NCBI GenBank assembly: GCA_036796255.1
Contig: DAIRDH010000049.1
Coordinates: 1 to 23,819, forward strand
Source: T3Sed10-241 sp036796255
Lineage (GTDB): Bacteria > Bacteroidota > Bacteroidia > Flavobacteriales_D > Cryomorphaceae
Length of the DNA: 23,819 nt
Direction: 5' to 3'
Below, piece by piece: positions 1 through 8,564 of the stretch. Position 1 is the stretch's first letter. Every line of letters starts with the position of its first letter. The notes beneath the pieces are model-generated. The model was not told where the DNA came from and ran no database searches. It saw only the letters and a program-made list of their open reading frames with translations. A program made the translations under genes and the position numbers.

Positions 1-2
1 GT

Positions 3-1148
3 TTTCAAATCCACTCTGAAGTCGGAAGGCGCCTGAAGGTAAGCCTGGGCAATGAGGCGCGCATATTTGTGCTGCGCGACGGCTACAGCTATGCCATCAC
101 GGCGGGCGACAGCAGCATTGCGATTTCAAGTTTGGACCCCTACCACGAATCGCTTGACAGGGCATCGACCATTTTCGGGGAATATGACCTCTACAAAATC
201 CCGGACGATGAACTTTTGCAAAATCTTGAGCACATCCGCACAAGGCTCAATAGCATTAAATCGGCGTACCCGGATGACACCTACCTGCACCAAACCCTCG
301 ACTATTATTGGGCATTGCGGAGCATCACCCCAAGCATACAGTCGAAGCGGAGTGGCCCGGTTTCCACTTTCGTTAAAGGACTCGCAAATGAATTCGTCCT
401 CAACCAACAGGATGCTTACACACACCCCATGTACTGTAACTTCCTCACCGCCTATTACGGCTGGAAGCATGTCATCAAAGATTTTAGTGATTATGAAGCT
501 CCTAAGGATACCGAAAGTTTTGATCGGTTCAAGGGAGAGCTTGCGCTGATAGGAAATGACACGATCGAACAGCTTGCGATGCTATGCCACCTCAGCGACA
601 AGTACAAAGGTGAAGGTTCTAATCGCGCTGAGGCTTACAGAGCGGCATTGAAAGACATCCAAAGCAATCCATCATGTGAATTGATTGCCGTCTATGCCGT
701 GCTACTGAAAGAGCGCATGGATCAGCTCTCTCTGGGTTTTGAAATTACCGATTTCGCGTTTCACACCACTGACAGTACCACGATTCATATAGGTGATTTC
801 CGCAATACCCATCACATCCTGCTCGACTTCTGGTTTGTGGGCTGCAGCCCGTGCAAGCGGGACATTCCAAGCCTTAAGGCACTGCACCACGATTTTGCGG
901 AAACGCTTCGCATTATTGCCGTCAATCCATTGGAATCTATTGAAAGGGTAAGCGGCTATAAGGAAACGCATGACATTCCTTACCATTTGGTGATCGCTAC
1001 TGACCCCTCAGGCATTCGCAATGAACTGAACGTGCGTGCTTATCCCACTTACATTCTGCTCAATCCGAAGGGAGAAGTTGCTCTGTTTGGCGGAAGCGAT
1101 ATCGATAAGGTGCGCGACTACATGGAAAGCGTCAAGGCCGAGAAATAA
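3..1148 (+). CDS. TlpA-like thioredoxin-fold protein, 5' end cut by window edge
   Basis: The reading frame is open from base 3 without a stop, so the true start lies upstream of the window; the first possible internal start (GTG at 69) is probably not real. The C-terminal third is a thioredoxin-like domain of the TlpA/ResA type. It shows FWFVGCSPCKRD with redox cysteines encoded at 843-845 and 852-854, and a likely cis-proline in AYPTYILL near 1040-1060. The N-terminal 250 or so visible residues are helical and match nothing I recognise. Bacteroidota proteins of this layout are usually periplasmic or membrane-anchored thiol-disulfide oxidoreductases, but the export signal here would be outside the window. 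The gene meets the T9SS gene tail to tail, sharing a hairpin terminator. The family call is confident; substrate and partner are unknown. Confidence 0.8.
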   Translation, partial: FQIHSEVGRRLKVSLGNEARIFVLRDGYSYAITAGDSSIAISSLDPYHESLDRASTIFGEYDLYKIPDDELLQNLEHIRTRLNSIKSAYPDDTYLHQTLDYYWALRSITPSIQSKRSGPVSTFVKGLANEFVLNQQDAYTHPMYCNFLTAYYGWKHVIKDFSDYEAPKDTESFDRFKGELALIGNDTIEQLAMLCHLSDKYKGEGSNRAEAYRAALKDIQSNPSCELIAVYAVLLKERMDQLSLGFEITDFAFHTTDSTTIHIGDFRNTHHILLDFWFVGCSPCKRDIPSLKALHHDFAETLRIIAVNPLESIERVSGYKETHDIPYHLVIATDPSGIRNELNVRAYPTYILLNPKGEVALFGGSDIDKVRDYMESVKAEK

Positions 1149-1191
1149 GCAACCTGCTCCGTTCCGATTTCTGAATATAATTGTAAAGCAA

Positions 1192-1217
1192 GCAGCCCGA
1201 CCAATTGGCCGGGCTGC
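1192..1217. terminator. Bidirectional intrinsic terminator between convergent genes
   Basis: Arms GCAGCCCG (1192-1199) and CGGGCTGC (1210-1217) pair perfectly over 8 bp, with a 10-base loop containing the palindrome CCAATTGG. The plus side is followed by ATATTTTAT; the minus side by TTGCTTTACAATTATATT. It sits between the stop at 1148 and the opposing stop at 1245, so it can serve both genes. Neither U tract is uninterrupted. Confidence 0.75.
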
Positions 1218-1244
1218 ATATTTTATAAATCCAAAGTGCAATTG

Positions 1245-4200
1245 CTATCGCACCAGCATGAATTTTTCAATCACCACTTCATGCGCACTGCTCAGGCGGT
1301 AGAGGTAAACCCCATTTGGCAATGCAGCGGCATCGTATTCGACGCGGTAGGTTTCACCTGCCTCTACATCTTGATTGAGCAGGATGTCAATTTGCCGGCC
1401 GCTCATGTCATACACTTCGAGCAAAGTACGGGTCGATTCGGCCGAAGTGAAACTCACCAGCGATGGGCCTGTGGTTGGGTTGGGCATGGAGCTCATCACG
1501 GTGCGCTGTTGAAATGATTCAATTGTTATGTTTCCTTCAGGATCATTGGCCAAGGTACCATCCCAGACATAGCCTTGGGTGAGTAGCGCTTCATCCTGCA
1601 ATGAGGGTGGCGTTACGGGCTCACCTTCACAATTGTGCAGCGCCACTACGCCATCGAGATCGTAGGCGTCAGGTGTAGTAGTGAGGCTATCGTTGGTAGC
1701 GATTTTCACATACATGATGTAATCAAAATCTCCCGCATCGCTAATGTCCACGAAGGGTTCGCTTTTGCAAACGGTGGTTGCCAAATGGAATTCCTCGCCA
1801 TCCTGGCTCACGTATACATCCGCATACTCAGGGTAGGCTGCACAGCCTGGATTGCCAAAGCTGGTTTCCACCACTTCAAGGTCTGGGCCGGGGAGGTTGG
1901 GTACCGCTCCGTCGAAACCAAGGGTGATAGACCCGCCATAACCGAGGGTGATAAACACCATGGTATTGGTGCGCTCTGGCGCCCCCAGGGCCTTTGCAGC
2001 AATGGCGCGATTGTCGGCGATGGCACTGCCATTATTTTTCAGGCCACGTAAATACTCTACAACTTCAGTTGCATTGCAATCGCCTGGCTCCGGTTGCTCA
2101 TCAAATTCCGGTACGGGCTGGCAACCATTCAGTGCCACAATTCCATCTACATCATAGCCATCGCGGTTTGTAAACACCGGCGAAACATCCACAAATTTCA
2201 CCATGGTGAAATAAGTCCAGCCACCGGTAGCGTCGTACACGTCAAAGAATTCACCATTGGTGCAGCTTTGACCCACGAGCACGAAGAGGTCATCATCAAT
2301 TTCAGAAGGATCGTTCACCACCTGTTGCGAAACATACACATCCGCACGCTCCTCATATGAAGTGCAGGAAGGGCTGTCCCACGTAGTCTCTACCACTTCG
2401 AGGTCGTTGACTCCCTCCGTTGCTATTGCTGCCTCTTCGAAGCCTATAATCAAGGTGCCTCCGAAGCCTAGCGTGACGAAGTTAATTGTACCCGTCTCAT
2501 CAATTCGTTGGGGAGCTCCAAGCGCGAGACTTGAATTTTGCCGGGCAGGAATTACATTTCCAGATCCTAGTTCATAGACCAGAATTTCATGGCCAAAACA
2601 TCCTTCTTCGACTGGTTCAGGACTAAAGCATCCACTTGCAAGGTCGGATGACTTCACCGTGATGGCTTCACCATTGAGCAATGTGGGGTAAATGCTGAGG
2701 GCAGCCGGGCTTCCTGTGGATCCGTATTCACGAAGTTCATCAAAATTTCTTGATGTGGTCATCAAGGTGCCGCTTGGTGTGAGGGCGGCTCCTGTAACTG
2801 CAGTTGGCATATTTCCCACTACGGCACCTGTGCCTACATCGATCAGCTTGCCACCGTTGTTGCGGGAAGCATAGTAAAGTGTACCATTTGCGCCGTAGAC
2901 CAGGTCACCTCCGGTAATACTCAGCACAGCAGTAGGAAGCACAAGAACATCTCCAGTGCTCACATCAATTGAATAGATCAGATTGCTGCTTTCGCTGCCT
3001 ATGATAAGATCACCCTCAGGACTCACGACTGCCTGAGCCACGTTGGATAAACTTATTGAAAGTGAAACAGGGGCTGAAAGTGTTGAGGTTGCGAAATCAT
3101 ACGTCTGAAAAGCGCCCCCGCTGCGGTTCACGATGTAGAGTTCAGCCACATCCTCATTGAATGCAAGATGTGCCTGATAAGGTACCGTTGCAATAAAAGT
3201 GAGATCAGCGTTATCGCCATTGATTTCGACACCATAAATGTCAGAAGTACCGGCATTCACGGGCGAGTCGGCGAGGTAGTAGCGAAAGTTGTCACAATCT
3301 GCGACTTCGTATTCGCAAGAGCCGTCATTGACTGTAGCTTCTGGATTAAAATTGATGGCATACTGATCAGTACACCCAAGCACGACAAGCTCCGGCTCAT
3401 TGCACACCACCACCTCAAATTCAATGGAATTTGAAAATTGCACGCAACCATCTGAAGTAACTTCATTTGCATTGGCACCTATTTCAGCTCCGTAGAGTTC
3501 ACCCTCATAAGATACGCCCCAAATTAAGTACGGCCCTACTGGCAGGGTCTGAAGATCCATTTCCTCTTCTGAGAAAAGGGCCACAATCTCGAGGTCTTCT
3601 TTGGTTACCAAATATGTGTAAGTGCCTCCAGGCTTATTGGACGTAGTTGACACTGTGGCAGTGGCATTGCCGTGGCACCCGTCACCGTCAAGCAATTCAA
3701 TTTCGCCGGCAAGGCAGTCAAAGCTGGTAAAGCTCGATGCTTTGATAAACACACCTGAGTCGAGGGTAGGATCGCCTACGTCGGCAATGGCGAATTTAAA
3801 GGTGTACGATTCTCCTGGTATGAGCGCCACACTGGCCGTGAGCACCACTGTAAATCCATTGTACTCTATGGTAAGACCACCAGCATTGTCCACGTAAAAT
3901 TCATCATAGATCAAATCATCGGGATCGCAATTGTTGGTGCTTCCTGCTGTTCCTATGGAGCCGTTGTTCACATTATTGATAGATACAGGAAGATCTGTAC
4001 CAGGTATTAAGGCTACATTTTCCTGATCATAATTACCGCCATCGGGCCTCGGTCCGCTTACGAAAAATGCGAATACATCATTAAAGATGGAGCATACATA
4101 ATTGGGATACTCTTCTGATGCGAATACATATTGCACGGTTAATTCATCGGCATCCGGAATAAAATCAAATTCCAATACACAGGCGTCGAAAGTGCTAAAA

Positions 4201-4550
4201 GGCGCCACAAGTGCACTTAAATCTGCATCTCCTGCTGTTGCTTGAATGGTGGTGCTGGCGGAACTTGTATTGGGTCCTATCGCTGTTTCAGCTTCACCGG
4301 TGGTGAGTAAGACTCCAGAGTCAAGACCAATATTTGTTGTAATCCCACCAGAAAAAGAGGCAAAAGCGAGGTTTGCGCAATCCAAATTGACATTGGAGGT
4401 GGTAATCCCTGGGCCAATGATGGTCTCAACCAAATCAATGGCGGTGACATCAGTGTCAACTTGAAGTTGTGCCGTAGCAACATTGGAGTCGCACAGTAAA
4501 ATGGAAATGCTCAAGAGCCCGGCAAGAGATAGGTACTTGTGATTTTTCAT
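1245..4550 (-). CDS. T9SS-secreted surface protein with choice-of-anchor L domain
   Basis: This encodes 1101 residues from the ATG at 4550. That start was chosen because MKNHKYLSLAGLLSISILLC begins a Sec signal peptide ending near ATAQ; the frame extends 23 codons further upstream into the previous gene. A choice-of-anchor L domain spans roughly residues 55-280 (LDCANLAFASFSGG, FVFASEEYPNYVCS-like core). A GCTDQYAINFNPEA...DGSCEY motif lies near 392-412. A repetitive beta-rich, propeller-like region spans about 415-640. Two related modules of about 155 residues follow at about 648-808 and 822-973. A Por/T9SS type A sorting domain ends the protein (about 1020-1101: MPNPTTGPS, VYDMSGR, LPNGVYLYRL, EKFMLVR). 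The protein should cross the inner membrane by Sec and the outer membrane by T9SS. The ligand is unknown; adhesion is only a guess. The start is 2 bp after the upstream stop. Confidence 0.9.
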   Translation of the reverse strand: MKNHKYLSLAGLLSISILLCDSNVATAQLQVDTDVTAIDLVETIIGPGITTSNVNLDCANLAFASFSGGITTNIGLDSGVLLTTGEAETAIGPNTSSASTTIQATAGDADLSALVAPFSTFDACVLEFDFIPDADELTVQYVFASEEYPNYVCSIFNDVFAFFVSGPRPDGGNYDQENVALIPGTDLPVSINNVNNGSIGTAGSTNNCDPDDLIYDEFYVDNAGGLTIEYNGFTVVLTASVALIPGESYTFKFAIADVGDPTLDSGVFIKASSFTSFDCLAGEIELLDGDGCHGNATATVSTTSNKPGGTYTYLVTKEDLEIVALFSEEEMDLQTLPVGPYLIWGVSYEGELYGAEIGANANEVTSDGCVQFSNSIEFEVVVCNEPELVVLGCTDQYAINFNPEATVNDGSCEYEVADCDNFRYYLADSPVNAGTSDIYGVEINGDNADLTFIATVPYQAHLAFNEDVAELYIVNRSGGAFQTYDFATSTLSAPVSLSISLSNVAQAVVSPEGDLIIGSESSNLIYSIDVSTGDVLVLPTAVLSITGGDLVYGANGTLYYASRNNGGKLIDVGTGAVVGNMPTAVTGAALTPSGTLMTTSRNFDELREYGSTGSPAALSIYPTLLNGEAITVKSSDLASGCFSPEPVEEGCFGHEILVYELGSGNVIPARQNSSLALGAPQRIDETGTINFVTLGFGGTLIIGFEEAAIATEGVNDLEVVETTWDSPSCTSYEERADVYVSQQVVNDPSEIDDDLFVLVGQSCTNGEFFDVYDATGGWTYFTMVKFVDVSPVFTNRDGYDVDGIVALNGCQPVPEFDEQPEPGDCNATEVVEYLRGLKNNGSAIADNRAIAAKALGAPERTNTMVFITLGYGGSITLGFDGAVPNLPGPDLEVVETSFGNPGCAAYPEYADVYVSQDGEEFHLATTVCKSEPFVDISDAGDFDYIMYVKIATNDSLTTTPDAYDLDGVVALHNCEGEPVTPPSLQDEALLTQGYVWDGTLANDPEGNITIESFQQRTVMSSMPNPTTGPSLVSFTSAESTRTLLEVYDMSGRQIDILLNQDVEAGETYRVEYDAAALPNGVYLYRLSSAHEVVIEKFMLVR

Positions 4551-4552
4551 GG

Positions 4553-4921
4553 TCAGTGGGTTTTGGTTGCAGTGTTGGTTTCTTTCAAGTCCACCTCCTG
4601 TTCCAAATGGGTATTCCACTGGCTTGTGGTCCAGTTGGGTTGCGATTTCCTATTGAGAATTACCGCAACTTTACCCTGTGATGGCAGAGCCCTGAAGTAC
4701 ACATGATCCGTGTTCTTTGAAGAAAAGTAGGTAACCGCTTCGACCTCGGAACTAAATCCGGTTAAATCAACGTTGATGTAGTATGTTTCGGCAACAGATT
4801 CATCTGTTGGTATTCGGACATGGCCAGCATCGTCAATTGTGGCATATCGCTCTTGCCCGAAGGCAGCTATTGATGCACAAGACAACAACAGCGTTAGGAC
4901 AACAAAGATTAGGGTTTTCAT
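4553..4921 (-). CDS. Small exported protein of unknown function
   Basis: This encodes 122 residues with a clear N-terminal signal sequence (MKTLIFVVLTLLLSCASIAA, cleavage likely near AFGQ). The mature part is about 100 residues, polar and probably beta-rich (TYYINVDLTGFSSEVEAVTYF, VYFRALPSQGKVAVILN). I recognise no family. The TGA stop at 4553 is 2 bp before the ATG of the large T9SS protein, so the two are almost certainly co-transcribed and probably translationally coupled. This suggests a shared envelope or surface role, but there is no sorting domain here. A LLLSC lipobox-like stretch makes a lipoprotein possible, although cleavage after AAFG-Q looks equally good. Confidence 0.75.
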   Translation of the reverse strand: MKTLIFVVLTLLLSCASIAAFGQERYATIDDAGHVRIPTDESVAETYYINVDLTGFSSEVEAVTYFSSKNTDHVYFRALPSQGKVAVILNRKSQPNWTTSQWNTHLEQEVDLKETNTATKTH

Positions 4922-4980
4922 ATAAGGTTGTGTTAATGGGTTATCGGTTTCTTTGGCTTTAGATTGCGACGGGAGCTATA

Positions 4981-4988
4981 CAAAATTA
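4981..4988 (-). promoter_or_regulatory. Candidate -7 box (TAATTTTG) for the T9SS operon
   Basis: Read on the minus strand the bases are TAATTTTG, matching the Bacteroidota TAnnTTTG -7 consensus, about 60 bases before the ATG at 4921. A TTG lies 25 bases further upstream, longer than the usual 19-23. Such 6-base matches arise often by chance, so the position is the main support. Confidence 0.4.
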
Positions 4989-5078
4989 TTAAAAATAAAT
5001 CTTGATAAAACCACAAAAACCTTCGATATATACACAATCTTTACTGACAAAGATCGAATTTCGTTAAAAGGATACATC

Positions 5079-5096
5079 CGGACTGAGTCCAGTCCG
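5079..5096 (-). terminator. Weak hairpin downstream of the BamA-like gene
   Basis: CGGACT and AGTCCG can pair across a six-base loop, about 80 bases downstream of the stop at 5178. On the minus strand a broken T run (CCTTTT) follows only after about ten bases, so this is not a canonical intrinsic terminator. It is the only clear GC-rich hairpin I noticed between 4922 and 5177. Confidence 0.25.
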
Positions 5097-5177
5097 CACA
5101 CATCAATCTTATAAATTTGATTGTGAGTACATTAGTTCAACAAACTGAGTCACAAGTAATTCTCAACATCACAAAGT

Positions 5178-6326
5178 TCAAAAAGCTTCGCCTATAAACA
5201 AGTAGTAACCTGTTCCTTCTGATGTGAACGCAATATCAAACCGCGTATAGATGTCTTTTTTAGGGAAGAGTAGAAAGCGCAATCCACCACCGGCCGACCA
5301 TACGAGGTCTTTGCCTGTAACACGGCCAAAGTCGTTAAACACTTGTCCTGCACCTGCAAAAGCTGCTGCGCCGATGCGCTTTGAAAAACCGAGGGGAAGC
5401 GGCAGGAAACGAATCTCAGTTTGTGCTGCGATTTGATTTCGGTCGCGAAACCTGCCAAGGTAATAGCCCCGCATCATGCTTTCACCTCCCATAAGTGCCA
5501 ACTGATTGAATGGCACTTCGCCGAAGTTGAACTGTCCCAACAACTGCCCAGCCAGCACGGTATTCCTCGCTATTGTTCGAAATATGCGCGTATCAGATAT
5601 CACTGTGCTAAAACTAAAGGTGCTCAAGGCTGGCAAATAATTGAGTGCTGCAAGCTCAGTGAAGAAACCATCGCGCACATTGAGCACATTATGCCTGTTG
5701 TCATAAAGCAAACCCAATCCCAATCCAAAATTGGTAGAGCCTTCATATCCCAGGGGCAACTCAAGCTGGTCTACGGCAGGTCCAGGATTAAATTCTACCC
5801 TTGAAAACCGCTGAAAATCTGCTTCAAGGCCGAAGAATAAATTTTTAGCCACTTTTCGCAAAAGACGCTCCTTGATAACGACTTGATTCGCGTCGACCAA
5901 GGCCTGGTGCTGAGGAGCAGTGCCCATGCCTATTCCATAATACCTTAAAGGGAAACTTTGGGCCCTGATGCGGCCTAAAACGAACCAGTTATCATTGTCA
6001 GAGTAAAGCGCATGGTCAAGAAAAAGTCCGAATTGATTTTCGAGGGTTACGAAAGTAAAGGCGCTCACCTCACTCAGCCTGTTGGTGGTGTCCCGGTTGG
6101 CATAATACACGAAAAGCGCGCTGAAACCAAATTCCCAGCTGGTTTCAGGTGTGAATGCCAGCGTGGGATAAATTAAGAATTGAGGTCGGCGTATATCAGA
6201 GGTATCATTTACCAGGCCATTGACATAACGCACAGGCCAAATAGGCGTTTTCGATTTCTGAGCGTAAAGTTGATGGCATCCCAAAGTGACACTCAGCAAA
6301 AGAAAGGCAACAATGAAAATTCTCAC
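5178..6326 (-). CDS. BamA/TamA family (Omp85-type) outer-membrane barrel
   Basis: This encodes 382 residues, starting at a GTG (6326); the same GTG is preserved in the duplicated remnant at 6857, which supports the start. A signal peptide (MRIFIVAFLLLSVTLGCHQLYAQ) is followed directly by beta-barrel sequence with alternating aromatic strands and no POTRA domains. GGESMMRGYYLGRFRD matches the Omp85 loop-6 region, with MRGY in place of the usual VRGF. The protein ends GTGYYLFIGEAF, with a C-terminal phenylalanine typical of barrels inserted by BAM. Short POTRA-less members are common in Bacteroidota and their substrates are mostly unknown. It lies downstream of a chimeric pseudogene carrying a copy of its own 5' end. 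TLGC in the signal resembles a lipobox, but a barrel makes signal peptidase I cleavage after YAQ region more likely. Confidence 0.85.
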   Translation of the reverse strand: MRIFIVAFLLLSVTLGCHQLYAQKSKTPIWPVRYVNGLVNDTSDIRRPQFLIYPTLAFTPETSWEFGFSALFVYYANRDTTNRLSEVSAFTFVTLENQFGLFLDHALYSDNDNWFVLGRIRAQSFPLRYYGIGMGTAPQHQALVDANQVVIKERLLRKVAKNLFFGLEADFQRFSRVEFNPGPAVDQLELPLGYEGSTNFGLGLGLLYDNRHNVLNVRDGFFTELAALNYLPALSTFSFSTVISDTRIFRTIARNTVLAGQLLGQFNFGEVPFNQLALMGGESMMRGYYLGRFRDRNQIAAQTEIRFLPLPLGFSKRIGAAAFAGAGQVFNDFGRVTGKDLVWSAGGGLRFLLFPKKDIYTRFDIAFTSEGTGYYLFIGEAF

Positions 6327-6410
6327 ACCTATAAATTAATGGAATACAAAGGTGGTGAAAATCGAATTGAACCTCTGCAAAAAGTGACGAGCGGCGGCTG
6401 CTCTACACCG
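6164..6410. repeat. Source copy of duplicated barrel-gene 5' segment
   Basis: This stretch (first ~55 codons of the BamA-like gene plus ~80 bases upstream) is clearly homologous to 6697-6935. Shared blocks include TATCATT, CACAGGCCA, GTGGTGAAAATC and GTGACGA, in the same order with only small indels (offset 531-533). Similarity fades near 6410 at GGCTGCTC. Confidence 0.85.
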
Positions 6411-6492
6411 GTCAGCCCAGGAATTAATAAAACACTATAGCGGTTTAAATTGCTTCCTGTTACATTAGTAGGGCAGGCAAAGAATGAAATTT
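6411..6492. other. Short spacer at the inferred deletion point
   Basis: These roughly 80 bases separate the upstream region of the BamA-like gene from the stop of the chimeric pseudogene. If the tandem-duplication model is right, a second DUF5723 gene copy once lay here and was deleted. No fragment of that gene is recognisable to me in these bases. I see no gene or clear promoter. Confidence 0.4.
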
Positions 6493-6693
6493 CTACATCC
6501 AATCTTCATCACTGGACTCGACGCACCACAACAAGTAATTATAGAGCTCCTGTGCCTCGCTTTCAGCCAAATAGCGCGCAGTGGGTCCTCCAGCAGCCGT
6601 GTGCAGCCTGAGGTGGCAAAGCTTGTGATTTCTCAAAAAAAAAGTTTTGTGTGATAGAGACCAATTGCATTTTGTGCAAGGGCACGACCATCC
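6493..6693. repeat. Duplicate of the 3' end of the YdbT-like PH gene
   Basis: These bases align almost gap-free with 8565-8765. Shared blocks include CTACATCCAATCTTCATCAC, CTGGACTCGACGCACCACA, GAGGTGGCAAAGCTT and TTTGTGCAAGGGCA. The one indel I saw is an extra base in the A9 run. The copy ends at GACCATCC (6693), where homology passes to the barrel gene. Confidence 0.9.
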
Positions 6694-6857
6694 ACATGGG
6701 ATAAATCAAAAATTGCGGCCGACCAATATCTGAAGTATCATTGAAGGCTATGAATATATCGCACAGGCCAGCTGAACACCATCTGTTCTTACCCACTCAA
6801 TTTACGGCACCCAAAAGCGGAACTCAACAACAGTAAGACCGCAATAAAATTTCCCAC
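6493..6857 (-). pseudogene. Chimeric remnant: BamA-like 5' end fused to PH-protein 3' end
   Basis: On the minus strand this begins with a GTG (6857) and a decayed signal peptide (MGNFIAVLLLLSSAFGC), parallel to the BamA-like protein. An in-frame TAA follows at 6791-6789. After a frameshift comes NDTSDIGRPQFLIYP, matching NDTSDIRRPQFLIYP of the intact barrel. At about 6693-6697 the homology switches abruptly to the third PH domain of the 8565-10100 protein (MVVPLHKMQLVSITQNFF against MVMPLHKLQSVSIAQNYF). A one-base insertion in an A9 run (6635-6643) shifts the frame, after which LCHLRLHTAAGG to SSDEDWM and stop match the PH protein nearly residue for residue. With a nonsense codon and at least two frameshifts it cannot make a functional protein. 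It is explained by a tandem duplication joint. Confidence 0.9.
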
Positions 6858-6935
6858 ACCCGTAGTTCAAAGGAATGCAGAGGTGGTGAAAATCAAAATT
6901 AGCCTTCGGAAAATGTGACGAATGGCTGCTCAAAA
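6697..6935. repeat. Duplicate of the 5' region of the BamA-like gene
   Basis: This is the copy of 6164-6410. It starts at TGGGATAAAT next to the PH-derived segment and runs to about 6935, just short of the DUF5723 stop codon at 6951-6949. It includes the source's upstream sequence, so the duplication covered the intergenic region too. Confidence 0.85.
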
Positions 6936-6948
6936 AATTGTTTGTATG

Positions 6949-8445
6949 CTACTCAAACATTCTGCGCATAGGTTGTCGCTGCCAGGTGCCAAAGCGAAAG
7001 CGCAAGAAACCCATTGCAATCGAAATGTTAGGCCTATTATCTCGTGCAAAAAAGAGTACATCGCGTGTGGCCAATCCGAATTCCCAGGATCCTTCGTCTA
7101 CCACGAAATTGATCCCAAAAGGCACCCGAAATCCATAATTATCTCCAGCCGCAATACCCGATGATAGCCTCACGGTTTGCACAGGTATGTAGTCAATACC
7201 TGCCGCAAATCCAAGCCGATCGATACTGCCTGGCTCATCATTAAAAGGAAGGGCAAGATCCAGTCCAAAGTTGAACTTCTCACTGTGCATATATGCAAAG
7301 CCGACCCGCAGCATGGTAGGCAACCTGAAACGCTGCTCCTCCTGGCCTTCCCAAGCGAAAACACCCTGATCACCTGTGAATACATCTATTTGCGATTCGA
7401 AACTAAAACTTTCCACCCCGGTAGTCTCTATATCGAAAAGTACTGTATCGCGGGCAGAGTAAACATTGCCATCAAATGTTATTGAGCCTATGTCTGTTAT
7501 GGCCGCTGAAATTCTTAATTGTTCATTGAGCTCCAAAGCCAAGCCCAAATCAAAACCAAAACCTGAACCCACTGATTGAAGACTGCTGCCAGGAATATTG
7601 GAGGGATTGTTGGCACTTGCTTCTCCAAAATCAGCATTGAAAGCGGGCGTATACGCCAGGTAAGCACGGGACAACTCCTGATCGCGTATTGCCACATCAA
7701 GCAAGAACAAGCCCCGTAAATACTTCATTCCCAATCCTCCATGGATTCTCAAATCCTCGTTCTCGAATATGGTACGGCCATAACCAAAATTGTACTCAAT
7801 GAAACCCATGCTTCGCGCCACGGTGCCGTCGTAAAGGTTTGATACATTTTGAGGATTGGATGAGAGCCCTAGCAGTACATCATCCAGCAATGGTGAGCCA
7901 GCTCCCCCATTGGGCACCGTATCATTCACACCGCCCTCACCTGGCACTACCCAAAGATCAAAATAGGGGTCTATGAATCCAGTCCACAGGTGGCTTGAGG
8001 CAGTCTCGTTGAACCTGGAAAAATGCGTTGCCCTTGCAGAAACGGAAAATGCAAAGTTGCCGGCTTTTGCAGTATTGAGGGCAAATCCAAGCGCCAGCGC
8101 CGTGATATCTATCGCGACGGCAGCGTCTGCAAAGCGCTGTGCTGCATCAAATTGTTCATTGAATGAAAGCTCCTGATCTCTGTTGCGGATGGCGTCCATC
8201 ATTTCTGAACGGGTAAATCCCTCTCCGTAGTTGGACGCTGCAAGCTGGCCAAAGCCTACGGTGAACTTTTTGTTGTACTGATTGCCAAAAGCCAGATTGG
8301 CAGGGTTGATTCCGAGGGCGTGATAGTCCGTCGCAAAGGCATTTACAGCACCGCGTCCTACTTCGGTAAATGCTGCGCGTTCAAGCTGCCCTTTTGCAGT
8401 AAATGCGAGAAACGCCAATACAAATAATGCAATTGTGTGCTTCAT
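6949..8445 (-). CDS. DUF5723-like outer-membrane beta-barrel protein
   Basis: This encodes 498 residues with a signal peptide (MKHTIALFVLAFLAFTAKGQ). The N-terminal region has the motif ALGINPANLAF, typical of Bacteroidota outer-membrane proteins of the DUF5723 and PorV/FadL-like groups. Repeated strands follow, such as FGFDLGLALELNEQLRISAAITDIG and MLRVGFAYMHSEKFNFGLDLALPF, alternating in the manner of a large barrel. It ends GFLRFRFGTWQRQPMRRMFE. The likely location is the outer membrane; the role is unknown. It lies between the PH-domain pair and the barrel pseudogene. In the duplication model a second copy of this gene was made and lost. DUF5723 is my best family call from layout and motif; a PorV-like T9SS component is an alternative I consider less likely. 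Confidence 0.75.
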   Translation of the reverse strand: MKHTIALFVLAFLAFTAKGQLERAAFTEVGRGAVNAFATDYHALGINPANLAFGNQYNKKFTVGFGQLAASNYGEGFTRSEMMDAIRNRDQELSFNEQFDAAQRFADAAVAIDITALALGFALNTAKAGNFAFSVSARATHFSRFNETASSHLWTGFIDPYFDLWVVPGEGGVNDTVPNGGAGSPLLDDVLLGLSSNPQNVSNLYDGTVARSMGFIEYNFGYGRTIFENEDLRIHGGLGMKYLRGLFLLDVAIRDQELSRAYLAYTPAFNADFGEASANNPSNIPGSSLQSVGSGFGFDLGLALELNEQLRISAAITDIGSITFDGNVYSARDTVLFDIETTGVESFSFESQIDVFTGDQGVFAWEGQEEQRFRLPTMLRVGFAYMHSEKFNFGLDLALPFNDEPGSIDRLGFAAGIDYIPVQTVRLSSGIAAGDNYGFRVPFGINFVVDEGSWEFGLATRDVLFFARDNRPNISIAMGFLRFRFGTWQRQPMRRMFE

Positions 8446-8465
8446 GGTCTTCTTGGTTATGAGTA

Positions 8466-8473
8466 CGAAATTA
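8466..8473 (-). promoter_or_regulatory. Candidate -7 box (TAATTTCG) for the DUF5723 gene
   Basis: Minus-strand TAATTTCG, a TAnnTTCG variant, lies about 20 bases before the ATG at 8445. No convincing TTG -33 element is at the usual distance. Confidence 0.35.
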
Positions 8474-8564
8474 AAAATCCCATTGAATTGACCTTAAGTC
8501 GCTGAAAAAAATAATTTCGACTAGCTGAATTTCTTTGGAAAGTTAAACAGGCCTAAGTCGAATT

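Noticed and set aside
6563..6796. 77-residue frame in the barrel/PH remnant as a small gene
   Set aside because: It is a frame through two fused gene fragments separated by frameshifts, not an independent gene.
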